Shown: piece by piece, positions 18,026-26,960 of the stretch
How positions within the stretch are numbered: position 1 is the stretch's first letter
Layout: every line of letters begins with the position of its first letter
Program-made: the position numbers and the translations under genes
Assembly: GCA_964474905.1 (NCBI GenBank)
Contig: CAYYUP010000020.1
Location: 1-64,000 of the forward strand
From: JADJRG01 sp964474905
Lineage (GTDB): Bacteria > Myxococcota_A > Polyangia > Nannocystales > Nannocystaceae
Direction of reading: 5' to 3'
Length of the DNA stretch: 64,000 bases
The notes under the pieces: generated by a model
The model's database searches: none
Seen by the model: the letters and a program-made list of their open reading frames with translations, nothing else
What the model was told of the DNA's origin: nothing

Positions 18026-21000
18026 ATGTCGAGGCCATTTCCAAAACTCCAGGATCGGGTCCGTGACGGCCAAAGCCAGGCGGATCGAGCCCCCCGGGCA
18101 CTCGATCCCAACTACGTGCAAGTCGACGAACGCAGCCCCCAGGACCTGCTGCGATTTGTCCGTCGGCTCTGCCGAGAGCTGCGCTTCGCCGATCCAGAGC
18201 AACCCCTCGCCGATCTCGACTGGAGCGGCCTCATCGGCGATGACGTCGATCTCGATCGGGCGGTCGCCTATACCGAAAATCCCGATGCCGCGACCGCGGC
18301 CGAGCGCGAGCGCTTCAGTCGCCCACACTTTGCCCTCCTGCTGGCCTTCATCCGCCTCTTTGGCATCGCTCAGGAGCACCTGGGCGCGCTCACAGGGCGC
18401 CACCTCGACTTCTTCTTTGCCGAAGTCCTGAGAATGCAGCGGCGGCCGCCGAGCCCCGACACCGTCAACCTCGTGATGAAACCAGCACGGGGCGTCGACG
18501 CGGTGCTCATCGCTGCGGGCACCGAGTTCCTCGCGGGCAAGGACAGCGCCGGCGTCGATCGCATCTACAGCAGCGACCGCGACCTCATCGTCAACCGAGT
18601 CCAGGTCGCGGCAACCAGAAGCCTCTACGTCGACCAGCGAACCACTGGGATCCGCGAGGCCCGAGAGCGCCGTGATCCGGGCACCAACGAAGACGATCGA
18701 TTTGTCCGAATGTTCGCCTACGCGCTCGGCGAGCCCGGCCCCGGCGGCCCGCTGCCGCCCTATGACAGCAAGGCCGTCGATCTGGCGCTCCTCGTGGGAC
18801 TCGGCGAGCTGGTCCGTTTTTCCACTGCATCTCTCTTTCTCGAACTCTACGAACTTCGGGCCATCGTCCAGCTAAAGAGCCGCCGCGACGGTGCCAATGC
18901 TGATTGGAGTACGATCAATACGATCCTCCAAGACGCAGGGCGTCGGCGCCTCAAGAACCCGCAGTGGACCGCGGGGTTCACGGACCCACGGGACTTCTCG
19001 TCAAATATTAACAGCGCTATTGGTGAAGAACTCAATCCGTCCTTTTTCGCCGGTCTCCCCGAGGTCTCGACGATCGACGATCTCTACAGCCAGCGCATGC
19101 TCGAGTCCGCAGGCTGGATGAGCGACGCAGAATCCAGCGATGTCGCGGTATTTATCCGCGAGCGTCTCTTCTTCCCCGAAATCCGCGACTTCGAGACGAT
19201 GATGGCGCTCAAAAGGCGCTCCGACGCCGATTGGGCCGAAGTCGTGCGCCTCCTCGAGCGCGCAGGCAGGCAGCGTCGCGGCGACACCTCCTTCAATTTG
19301 GTCGCCCAGGATCCCACCGACTTCGCCGCCAACTTCGCGACGACGATCGGCGGCGATGGCTTCGCCTGGCCCGCCGAGATCGCGAGCGTCGAGGACTACG
19401 ACGCGGCCATCAAGCGCCTCGAAGCCTATATGCATATGTCGGCGGAGGCCTTTGCCTATGTAATGGAGGCCGCACCAGGAGCCGCCCCAGAGCCGAGCGA
19501 ACGGCAATGGCAGCGGCTATACGGCATGCTCACAGTCGCCTTCAGGGCGAAGATCGTCAGCGTAGGCCGGGCGACGATCGCGACGATCCGCGAGCAAAAG
19601 GGCTGGCACCACGCACTCTACTACGCTCTCGCAGAGGATCCCAGCAACAGCGGAGAATCGCCGCTACCGCAGCTTCGCAGCGATATTCCCCGGGTCGCGG
19701 ATTTCAACCACTTGCAAACGATCGATCAGGATCTTGCGACTGCCGAGGGCGACGAAAGCAGCATCAGCGCCGAGCGCTGGCAGCGGGCGATCCAGATCGT
19801 CGAGCTGGCAAAACGCGTTCGTGAGCAGCTGCCCGCGCCCGAGCCTCGAAGGACCGAATGGCGCAACCTCTACGCGTTCGCCGATTCGACGAAGGTCGGC
19901 GCCACGATTGGACTCGCCTCCGATAGGCAGACACCGCGCTGGCACACCTTCGGCGCCAAGCCTATCGATCCCGTGATGGCCCAGAGCCGGGCGGCGAGCT
20001 TTGGCTTCGCGGTCGCTTCGCCGATGCTCGCCCTCAGCGAGGGCACGCGCACGGTGGTGCTGACGCTCGGCTTTAACAGCGCCGCCTTCGACAAGGCGGC
20101 GCTCGACAATGCCATCGCCCGCGATGCCCTCCAGGTCGAAGTCAGCGGTGAGAAGGGCTGGCTGCAACCCACGAGTATTGAGTACACGACCGGCGACTAC
20201 GCAGTGCTCAGCCAAGTCGGCCGCGATCTCCAGGCACCCCTCGCCGCGATCCGTCTGACTCTTACCTTCGCGATCGAGGTCGAAGCGCTGGCGCCCCTGC
20301 CCTTCAAAGACTCTGGGGTCGCGAGCCTGCAGCCGGTACTGAGATTGATGATGCGGCCGATCTGGGACGAACCCGCGGGCGAGCACACCACCCTCTACGA
20401 GCCCTTCCGCGACCTCGAACTCACAGCTTTGCACCTCCAGACAAGCGTACAAGGCCTCACCTCGTTGGTGGTCGGCAACGACCGCGGAGGCATCAATAGC
20501 AGGCGCCCCTTTGAGCCCTTTGGCGTCACCCCAGCGAGCGGCTCTCGCCTCTTCATCGGCCACCCAGAGCTCGCCCGCAATCGCCTGAACTCGCTAAGCC
20601 TCAGAATCCAGTGGATGGGCGCGCCGGCACTGCTCGGCGAGCACTACGCCAACTACGGCCTCAGCTCCCCGAGCAACTCGAGCTTCAAGGTAAAGGTCTC
20701 CGCGATCGATCACCGGCGCAGCTTTGTGCTCGCCGATAGCGCGGCGCTCTTCGACAACGACGACGCCACACATGTGCATACAATCGAGCTGCCTGCAGCG
20801 CCCGAGGGTCTCGGTAGGATCGCTGATTTTGCAGCCGCCTCCGAACTCCTGAGCTGGGATCGTTACCTCGAGATCGAGCTCGGAGCGCTCGACTTTCAGC
20901 ACAGTTCCTACGGTGCGATCGCCATCCAAAAGAGCGTCGAATTCTCGGCCGCGATCGCCAGCGGTGCCGCCGTCGAGGCCGCAGACTTCACGGTCAAGCC

Positions 21001-22411
21001 GCCCTACACCCCCAAGATAAAATCGCTGACCGTCGACTACAACTCGTCGGTGGAGCTAGTGCTGGACGATCCGAGCTTCGACGCCGACAGCGGTATCGAG
21101 ACACTCTTCCATGTACGCGCCTTTGGGGCCCACCGGATCGAACGCCAGGAAAATGCCGCCGCCTACCGCCTCTTGCCCGCCCACGAGAATGCAGGCGAGC
21201 TCTACATCGGCCTGCAAAACGTCACTGCGCCGCAACAGCTAACGCTGCTCCTCCAACTCGCGGAGGGCAGCGCCGACCCCGACCTGCCACCGGTCGCGAT
21301 CGAGTGGAGCTATCTCAGCGGCGATCGCTGGCTCAGCCTGCACAACGGAGATCTGCTCGCCGACAGCACACGCGGACTGATCAATACCGGAATCGTTGAG
21401 CTCCAGTTGCCCTCCGCCTTGCCAAGTACACAGATGGATCCCAGCCTCTACTGGCTGCGAATTTCGATCGCACGGGAGACCGAGAGCGTCTGCGACGTCG
21501 TCGAGATCTGCACTCAAGCCGTCACTGCGACCCTCAGCGATCGCGGCAATGCCAGCGAGCATTACGAGCAGCCGCTGCCCGCCGGCTCGATCACCGCACC
21601 CATCCGTCGCGAGGCCCGCTTAGCCGCGGTCAAACAACCCTACACCTCCTACGGTGCCCGCGCCTACGAGCGCGACGAGACCTTCCATGTCCGCATCAGC
21701 GAACGCCTCCGGCACAAGCAACGGGCACTGACGACCTGGGATTACGAGCGCCTGATCCTCGATCGCTTCCCAGGTCTCTACAAAGTTAAGTGCATGCCGG
21801 CGGCGGTCCACAACGATGCCGACAAACTCGGAACGGTGACCCTCCTGGTGATCCCCGACATCCGCCAGCAGTTGCCCTTTGATCCCTTTGAGCCCAAGCT
21901 GCCCGCCGACCGCATCGCCGACATCGAGGCCTTTATCCGGCCGCTCACGCCTCCCTTTGCCCGCGTCGCGGTCAAAAATCCCCGCTACATCTCGGTTCGG
22001 GTGCGCTTCGGGGTTCGCTTTCGTGAGGGCGTCGACATCGGCTTCTACCGCAAGCAGCTCAGCGAGGATCTCAGCCGATTCCTCTCGCCCTGGGCCTACG
22101 CCGAGGGCTCTGACATCGTCATCGGCGGTCGCATCTACGCCACCAGCATCATCGACTTTGTCGACCGCCGCGAATACGTCGACCATCTGGCGACGATCAA
22201 GCTCTTTCGCAGCAGTGACGGGGTCGACTACAAACTGGTCGCACCAGCTGCCGACGGCAGCGGCTACTACGTAAGCGCCGAGCACCAGGACGAAATCCTG
22301 GTCGCCGCTCGCGCCCACGATATCGACGTCATCTCCGACGTGCGCTACGACACCGAACTTTTCTCTGGCATCAACAACATGAAGGTCGAGCTCGATTTCG
22401 TGATCGGCTGA
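18026..22411 (+). CDS. eCIS large baseplate protein (Afp11-like, baseplate J family)
   Basis: About 1461 residues from the ATG at 18026, which follows the gp25 gene by four bases; the frame is open further upstream but inside that gene. The N-terminal part (HFALLLAFIRLFGIAQEHL, RHLDFFFAEVLRMQRRPPSP, GTEFLAGKDSAGV) is typical of Afp11, the large wedge protein related to gp6/baseplate J; the C-terminal ~200 residues (DYERLILDRFPGLYKVKCMP, then RVRFGVRFREGVDIGFYRKQ) carry the J-type wing domain. It would form the outer baseplate ring that couples fibre signals to sheath contraction. It is the longest gene in the operon. Confidence 0.93.
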   Translation: MSRPFPKLQDRVRDGQSQADRAPRALDPNYVQVDERSPQDLLRFVRRLCRELRFADPEQPLADLDWSGLIGDDVDLDRAVAYTENPDAATAAERERFSRPHFALLLAFIRLFGIAQEHLGALTGRHLDFFFAEVLRMQRRPPSPDTVNLVMKPARGVDAVLIAAGTEFLAGKDSAGVDRIYSSDRDLIVNRVQVAATRSLYVDQRTTGIREARERRDPGTNEDDRFVRMFAYALGEPGPGGPLPPYDSKAVDLALLVGLGELVRFSTASLFLELYELRAIVQLKSRRDGANADWSTINTILQDAGRRRLKNPQWTAGFTDPRDFSSNINSAIGEELNPSFFAGLPEVSTIDDLYSQRMLESAGWMSDAESSDVAVFIRERLFFPEIRDFETMMALKRRSDADWAEVVRLLERAGRQRRGDTSFNLVAQDPTDFAANFATTIGGDGFAWPAEIASVEDYDAAIKRLEAYMHMSAEAFAYVMEAAPGAAPEPSERQWQRLYGMLTVAFRAKIVSVGRATIATIREQKGWHHALYYALAEDPSNSGESPLPQLRSDIPRVADFNHLQTIDQDLATAEGDESSISAERWQRAIQIVELAKRVREQLPAPEPRRTEWRNLYAFADSTKVGATIGLASDRQTPRWHTFGAKPIDPVMAQSRAASFGFAVASPMLALSEGTRTVVLTLGFNSAAFDKAALDNAIARDALQVEVSGEKGWLQPTSIEYTTGDYAVLSQVGRDLQAPLAAIRLTLTFAIEVEALAPLPFKDSGVASLQPVLRLMMRPIWDEPAGEHTTLYEPFRDLELTALHLQTSVQGLTSLVVGNDRGGINSRRPFEPFGVTPASGSRLFIGHPELARNRLNSLSLRIQWMGAPALLGEHYANYGLSSPSNSSFKVKVSAIDHRRSFVLADSAALFDNDDATHVHTIELPAAPEGLGRIADFAAASELLSWDRYLEIELGALDFQHSSYGAIAIQKSVEFSAAIASGAAVEAADFTVKPPYTPKIKSLTVDYNSSVELVLDDPSFDADSGIETLFHVRAFGAHRIERQENAAAYRLLPAHENAGELYIGLQNVTAPQQLTLLLQLAEGSADPDLPPVAIEWSYLSGDRWLSLHNGDLLADSTRGLINTGIVELQLPSALPSTQMDPSLYWLRISIARETESVCDVVEICTQAVTATLSDRGNASEHYEQPLPAGSITAPIRREARLAAVKQPYTSYGARAYERDETFHVRISERLRHKQRALTTWDYERLILDRFPGLYKVKCMPAAVHNDADKLGTVTLLVIPDIRQQLPFDPFEPKLPADRIADIEAFIRPLTPPFARVAVKNPRYISVRVRFGVRFREGVDIGFYRKQLSEDLSRFLSPWAYAEGSDIVIGGRIYATSIIDFVDRREYVDHLATIKLFRSSDGVDYKLVAPAADGSGYYVSAEHQDEILVAARAHDIDVISDVRYDTELFSGINNMKVELDFVIG

Positions 22412-22476
22412 GGCCGAGCACGGGAGAAGGTCGAACGACCGATCAATTAATCACTCCGCACTCGCAGGAGAGACCG

Positions 22477-24795
22477 ATGGAAATCAAGAAGCGGAACCGC
22501 GCCGAGCTCAAATCATACTTCGTCAAGAACGCAATTCCGACGGAGAACAATTTCGCTGACCTGATCGACGCCACGCTGATCCAAGCGAGCGACGGTGTAG
22601 CTAAACCCGCTGGCGATCCGCTCAGCGTCGAGGCCGTCGGTGACAATACTAGCCGCAGGCAGCTCCTCAATTTTTACGACAGCTTTAGCGACAGCGGCCC
22701 CCTCTACTCGATCGAGCTCAACCCGCGCAGCGATCCCGACAAGCCGGCGACCGGAAAGCCCGGGCTGAGTATCAGCGATGGCGCCGGCTACAGCCGGATC
22801 TTTATCCAGTCACAGACCGGCCATGTAGGTATCGGCACCAACGCCCCGACCCACACCTTTCATGTCAAGTCAGCGGGCGCGGTCGGCCTCTTTGAGTCGA
22901 CCCAAAACGGGGCTTACCTGCGGATCTCGACCAATGAGGGTATGGACAACCGCATCGAAGTCGCCAACCGAACCGGCGGACGCCTGGCACTCTGGGTCGC
23001 CGGAGCTCCGGACGCCTTTAACATCCTCCGCGATGGCAAGGTCGGCATCGGCACCATCGCCCCGACCCACACCCTTCATGTCAAGTCAGCGGGGGCAGTC
23101 GCCCTCTTCGAATCGACCCAAAACGGGGCCTACCTCCGAGTCTCAACCAATGAGGGCATGGACAACCGCATCGAAGTCGCCAACCGAACCGGCGGACGTC
23201 TGGCACTCTGGGTCGCCGGAGCTTCGGACGCCTTTAACATCCTTCGCGATGGCAAGGTCGGTATCGGTACCACCGCCCCAACCCACACCTTTCATGTCAA
23301 GTCAAAGGCGGCGGTCGGCCTCTTCGAGTCGACCGAAAACGTCGCCTACCTGCAGATCTCGACCAATGAGGGTGCGAACAATCGCATCGAAATCGCCAAC
23401 CGGGCCGGCGGGCGCCTGGCCCTCTCGGTTGCCGGTTCGGACGCCTTTAACATCCTCCGCGACGGCAAGGTCGGCATCGGAACCACTGCCCCGACCCACA
23501 CGTTGCATGTCAAGTCGTCGAAGGCGGTCGCCCTCTTCGAATCGAGCCAAAACGAGGGATTCTTCCGAATTTTGACCAATGAGGGCCTAGACAACCGTGT
23601 CGGAGTCGCCAATCGATCCGGCGGACGCCTGGCATTCTGGGTCGCCGGAGCTGCGGATGCCCTCAATATCCTCCGCAGCGGCCGGGTCGGCATTGGCACC
23701 ACCGAGCCCAAGCGCCGGCTGCACGTCGGCGGTGGCGGCCAGGTATCGCTTATGCAGGGGAACGGCCCCGGCACCGACTCAAGCGCGGGCCTCTTCTGGG
23801 GTAGTGGCTCCGCCTATTCGATTCACCGCTCAGAGGGCTCCTGGACCGGCCCCACCTACCAGCAGCTCGTGCTCGACTGGCCCACCGGTATCGTCCTAAA
23901 ACCGGGCACTGGCAACAATACCGGCCACGGAAGTAGCTATGTACATATCTACGGAGGCAAGGGCCTGCGGGTCAGCGAGGGCCCGGTGGTGGTCGGCGGC
24001 ATCGACCCCGGCGACGCGACGCTGCGGATTGCGAAGGACAGCAGCGACTACATGGATGTACAATTCTCCAGCGACGGCGCAGGCAAGCTGCGATTCATCG
24101 GCTGGTCTGGCGGCTGGAACATCGACACTCTCAAAGCCGGCAGTCATCTCTACCTCAACCGCGATGCCGACTCAAATGTCTACATCGGCCGCGCCGCCAC
24201 TGCAATGAATGTGCTCAGCAGCGGTCAGGTGAGTATCAAGGGCGCCCCCTTGGGCTCAGCTACGTTGTCGGTCAACGGCGACATCAGGACCCCCGGCTCG
24301 ATCCGTGCCGACGGTGGCATCATCATCGGCAGTGGGAGTGTGAGCGAACACCTCGAGGTCGACGGCTCGCTCTACCGCAAAAACGGCCAAATGTACATCG
24401 TCGTCGACGACAATCTCTTCATCCGCGATCGGTCGGGGGACGTCAAATTCCACTTCGATACCAACAGCGGCATCCTTCGTCAGGAAGCATGGATCGGCGC
24501 TACTCTCCAACACTCATGGCAAAACTACAATAGTGAGTACAATAGTGCCGCCTATTACAAGTCAAAGGACGGTCGGGTCTACCTGCGGGGCCTGATCAAG
24601 CTCGGTGCAATCGGTAATGGCGCGACCATGTTCACCCTGCCCTCCGGCTACCGCCCGCCCTCCCGCGAAATCCATGTCGTCAAGATACAAGGCCTCTTCG
24701 GCAGGATTGACATCCGCACCAACGGTCGAGTCGTGCCGACGGAGATCAGCGACAACGGTTGGGTCAGCCTCGACGGGATTTCCTTCCGGCCATGA
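22477..24795 (+). CDS. eCIS tail fibre with tandem 72-residue repeats and receptor-binding-type tip
   Basis: 772 residues. The N-terminus (MEIKKRNRAELKSYFVKNAI, then PTENNFADLID) is a segment I recall from other eCIS and phage-like fibres and probably docks on the baseplate. Residues 117-403 are four tandem repeats of 71-72 residues, each starting VGIGTxAPTHT, with a partial fifth from ~404. The C-terminal ~95 residues have a fibre-tip pattern (VYLRGLIKLG, FTLPSGYRPPS, GWVSLDGISF) found in phage tail-fibre and lectin-like tips. This gene probably sets target specificity. A strong AGGAG ribosome site (22466-22470) and a 65-bp gap precede it; it overlaps the next gene by four bases. Confidence 0.88.
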   Translation: MEIKKRNRAELKSYFVKNAIPTENNFADLIDATLIQASDGVAKPAGDPLSVEAVGDNTSRRQLLNFYDSFSDSGPLYSIELNPRSDPDKPATGKPGLSISDGAGYSRIFIQSQTGHVGIGTNAPTHTFHVKSAGAVGLFESTQNGAYLRISTNEGMDNRIEVANRTGGRLALWVAGAPDAFNILRDGKVGIGTIAPTHTLHVKSAGAVALFESTQNGAYLRVSTNEGMDNRIEVANRTGGRLALWVAGASDAFNILRDGKVGIGTTAPTHTFHVKSKAAVGLFESTENVAYLQISTNEGANNRIEIANRAGGRLALSVAGSDAFNILRDGKVGIGTTAPTHTLHVKSSKAVALFESSQNEGFFRILTNEGLDNRVGVANRSGGRLAFWVAGAADALNILRSGRVGIGTTEPKRRLHVGGGGQVSLMQGNGPGTDSSAGLFWGSGSAYSIHRSEGSWTGPTYQQLVLDWPTGIVLKPGTGNNTGHGSSYVHIYGGKGLRVSEGPVVVGGIDPGDATLRIAKDSSDYMDVQFSSDGAGKLRFIGWSGGWNIDTLKAGSHLYLNRDADSNVYIGRAATAMNVLSSGQVSIKGAPLGSATLSVNGDIRTPGSIRADGGIIIGSGSVSEHLEVDGSLYRKNGQMYIVVDDNLFIRDRSGDVKFHFDTNSGILRQEAWIGATLQHSWQNYNSEYNSAAYYKSKDGRVYLRGLIKLGAIGNGATMFTLPSGYRPPSREIHVVKIQGLFGRIDIRTNGRVVPTEISDNGWVSLDGISFRP
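22825..23703 (+). repeat. Tandem 213-216-bp repeats in the fibre gene
   Basis: Four in-frame units at 22825-23040, 23041-23256, 23257-23469 and 23470-23685, and the start of a fifth. Units 1 and 2 are nearly identical at the DNA level, units 3 and 4 more diverged. The pattern fits growth of the fibre shaft by unequal exchange. Confidence 0.93.
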
Positions 24796-26933
24796 GCCCT
24801 GCGAGCAAACATGCGGGCCTGACGATCTCGACGGCAGCCGCCGAGCACCCCGCCCTCGACTACGAAGCGCTGCGCCAAGAGGGCATCGCCCTGCTGCAAC
24901 GCCTCAGCGGCCAGACGTGGACGGATCATAATGCCCATGACCCCGGTATCACGATCTTAGAGCAGCTCTGCTACGCGATCACCGATCTGGGCTACAGGAT
25001 CTCGCACTCGCTGCCCGACCTCCTGAGCGAGCCCGTGCCCCGAGGTGCGCAGCCCTTCCCGCACCTCTTTACGCCCGCCCAGATCCTCACATCGGCACCG
25101 GTCACCCTCACCGATCTTCGCAAGATCGTGCTCGACGTCGAGGGTGTGCAAAATGCCTGGATCAAGCCCATCGCCGAGCCCAAGCCGGCGCTCTACTACC
25201 ACGAAGGTCGACGCGAGCTGAGCCTTCGCGCCGACGACGAGACCGCCGAACGCGTGCACCTGCGGGGGCTCTACCGGGTCTCGATCGAGCGCTCCGAGCT
25301 CAGCTGGCAGGGAGGCGCACAGGTCGAAGAAGCGGTCGCCAAACGCCTGCACAAACATCGCAATCTCTGCGAAGACTTCGCCCAGGTCGTGGTTCTCGAT
25401 CCCCAAGATACCCGGGTGCACGCCGCGATCGAGATCGATGCCGTCGAGGACTCGGCAGCCTTGCTAGTCCAGATCTACCAGGCGATCGCGACCTACATGT
25501 CGCCGACGATCCGCTTCGCAACACTTGCAGAGATGCTCGCCTCGGGCCGGACGATCGATGAGATCTACGACGGCCCGCTGCTCGAGCACGGCTTCATCGA
25601 CAGCGACGCACTCGAAGCCCTCAAGCGCCGCGAGCTGCTCTACACCTCGGATCTCATCCAAGTGATCACTGACATCCCCGGGGTGAGGGCGATCCGCCAG
25701 ATCTCGGTTTCGCTAGATGATGAGCCGCCCGCGCCCTGGAGCGTCGAGCTTCGCGAGGATCGCGTACCGCGTCTGCGGCTGACCGCGAGCGCTGCCAAGC
25801 CCCAGGAGCTGAGCATCAAACTGCTCCGCGATCGCATGCCCATCGAGGTCGACAAGCCCGCCGTTATGCAGGGCTACCGTGCCTGGCAAAACGAGCGGGC
25901 GCGGCGACCCAAACCCGACCCCAAAACCCATGACGAGCTGCTACCCGCGGCCGGAAGGGATCGTGCGCTAGACCGCTACACCTCGGTCCAGCACCATTTT
26001 CCGGCGGCCTACGGCATCGGCTCGCCGGGCCTGCCGGCATCCGCCTCCGCCGAACGCAAGGCCCACGCACAGCAGCTGCGTGCCTACCTGACGATCTTCG
26101 ATCAACTGCTCGCCAACGGCTTTAGCCAGCTCGCCCACGTGCGGCATCTCTTCGCCCTGCAGGGATCGAGCACGAGCTACTTCAGCCAGCCCGTTGACGA
26201 CCCGACGATCCCCATGTCGGAGGTCTGGCGAGGCGATCCGCCGAGCCCGCAAAAAATCCAGGACATGGTCGAAGAGACATTCTCTGAGGAGCACTCTCTC
26301 CCGCGCCGCGATCGTTTTCTAAACCACCTACTCGCCCGCTTTAACGAGCAGCTCACCGACTACTCGCTGCTGCTTTACGGAGCGACCCGCGGCTCTGGGG
26401 TGGAGGGCGAACAAGGGGGCCTGGATACGACCGCACTCCGGGCTCGCCTTGCCGAGGACAAGGCCCGCTTTCTCCGCGGCTATCCGCGGATCTCCAGCGA
26501 TCGCGGAGCCGCTCTCGACGTGCTCGTGCCCGAGAGCGCCGACAACGGCTCTGGGCTCGGCGAGCGCCTCCGCCTCAAACTCGGCCTGCGCTCCGAGGAT
26601 GGTGAGGACTTTCGGGTGATCGAGCACATCCTCCTGCGGCCGATGGAGCAGGACCGCCTGCAAAGCAGCGACGAAGACGGCAGCCGAATCCCGCTACTCG
26701 CCGCCACCCGCACCAAAGACCCCTACTCCCTCCAGCTCAGCGTTGTCCTGACCGAGTGGCCCGCACGCCTGAAAAACCCCGGTTTTCGCAGCTTCGTCGA
26801 GAACACGGTGCGCGAGGAGACGCCCGCCCACCTGACAGTCTATGTGCATTGGGTCGACCCGGATGCCTGGACCAGCATATGCACAGCCCGTGAGCGCTGG
26901 CTGAGGCTCCGATCGAGCCGGACGGTCCTCTAG
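24792..26933 (+). CDS. eCIS baseplate protein (Afp12-like, baseplate J family)
   Basis: 713 residues from an ATG that overlaps the fibre stop (ATGA). The N-terminal WTDHNAHDPGITILEQLCYA followed by ITDLGYRI is the hallmark of the second baseplate-J-type protein of eCIS loci (Afp12). A central segment (VQHHFPAAYGIGSPGLPA) and a C-terminal EHILLRPMEQ, then a VENTVREETPAHLTVYVHWV segment, also match that family. It should pair with the Afp11-like protein to make the wedge of the baseplate ring. It is separated from Afp11 by the fibre gene, an order that differs from Afp. Confidence 0.88.
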   Translation: MSPASKHAGLTISTAAAEHPALDYEALRQEGIALLQRLSGQTWTDHNAHDPGITILEQLCYAITDLGYRISHSLPDLLSEPVPRGAQPFPHLFTPAQILTSAPVTLTDLRKIVLDVEGVQNAWIKPIAEPKPALYYHEGRRELSLRADDETAERVHLRGLYRVSIERSELSWQGGAQVEEAVAKRLHKHRNLCEDFAQVVVLDPQDTRVHAAIEIDAVEDSAALLVQIYQAIATYMSPTIRFATLAEMLASGRTIDEIYDGPLLEHGFIDSDALEALKRRELLYTSDLIQVITDIPGVRAIRQISVSLDDEPPAPWSVELREDRVPRLRLTASAAKPQELSIKLLRDRMPIEVDKPAVMQGYRAWQNERARRPKPDPKTHDELLPAAGRDRALDRYTSVQHHFPAAYGIGSPGLPASASAERKAHAQQLRAYLTIFDQLLANGFSQLAHVRHLFALQGSSTSYFSQPVDDPTIPMSEVWRGDPPSPQKIQDMVEETFSEEHSLPRRDRFLNHLLARFNEQLTDYSLLLYGATRGSGVEGEQGGLDTTALRARLAEDKARFLRGYPRISSDRGAALDVLVPESADNGSGLGERLRLKLGLRSEDGEDFRVIEHILLRPMEQDRLQSSDEDGSRIPLLAATRTKDPYSLQLSVVLTEWPARLKNPGFRSFVENTVREETPAHLTVYVHWVDPDAWTSICTARERWLRLRSSRTVL

Positions 26934-26960
26934 CCCTCTAGCCGAGGTACACAAAACACG

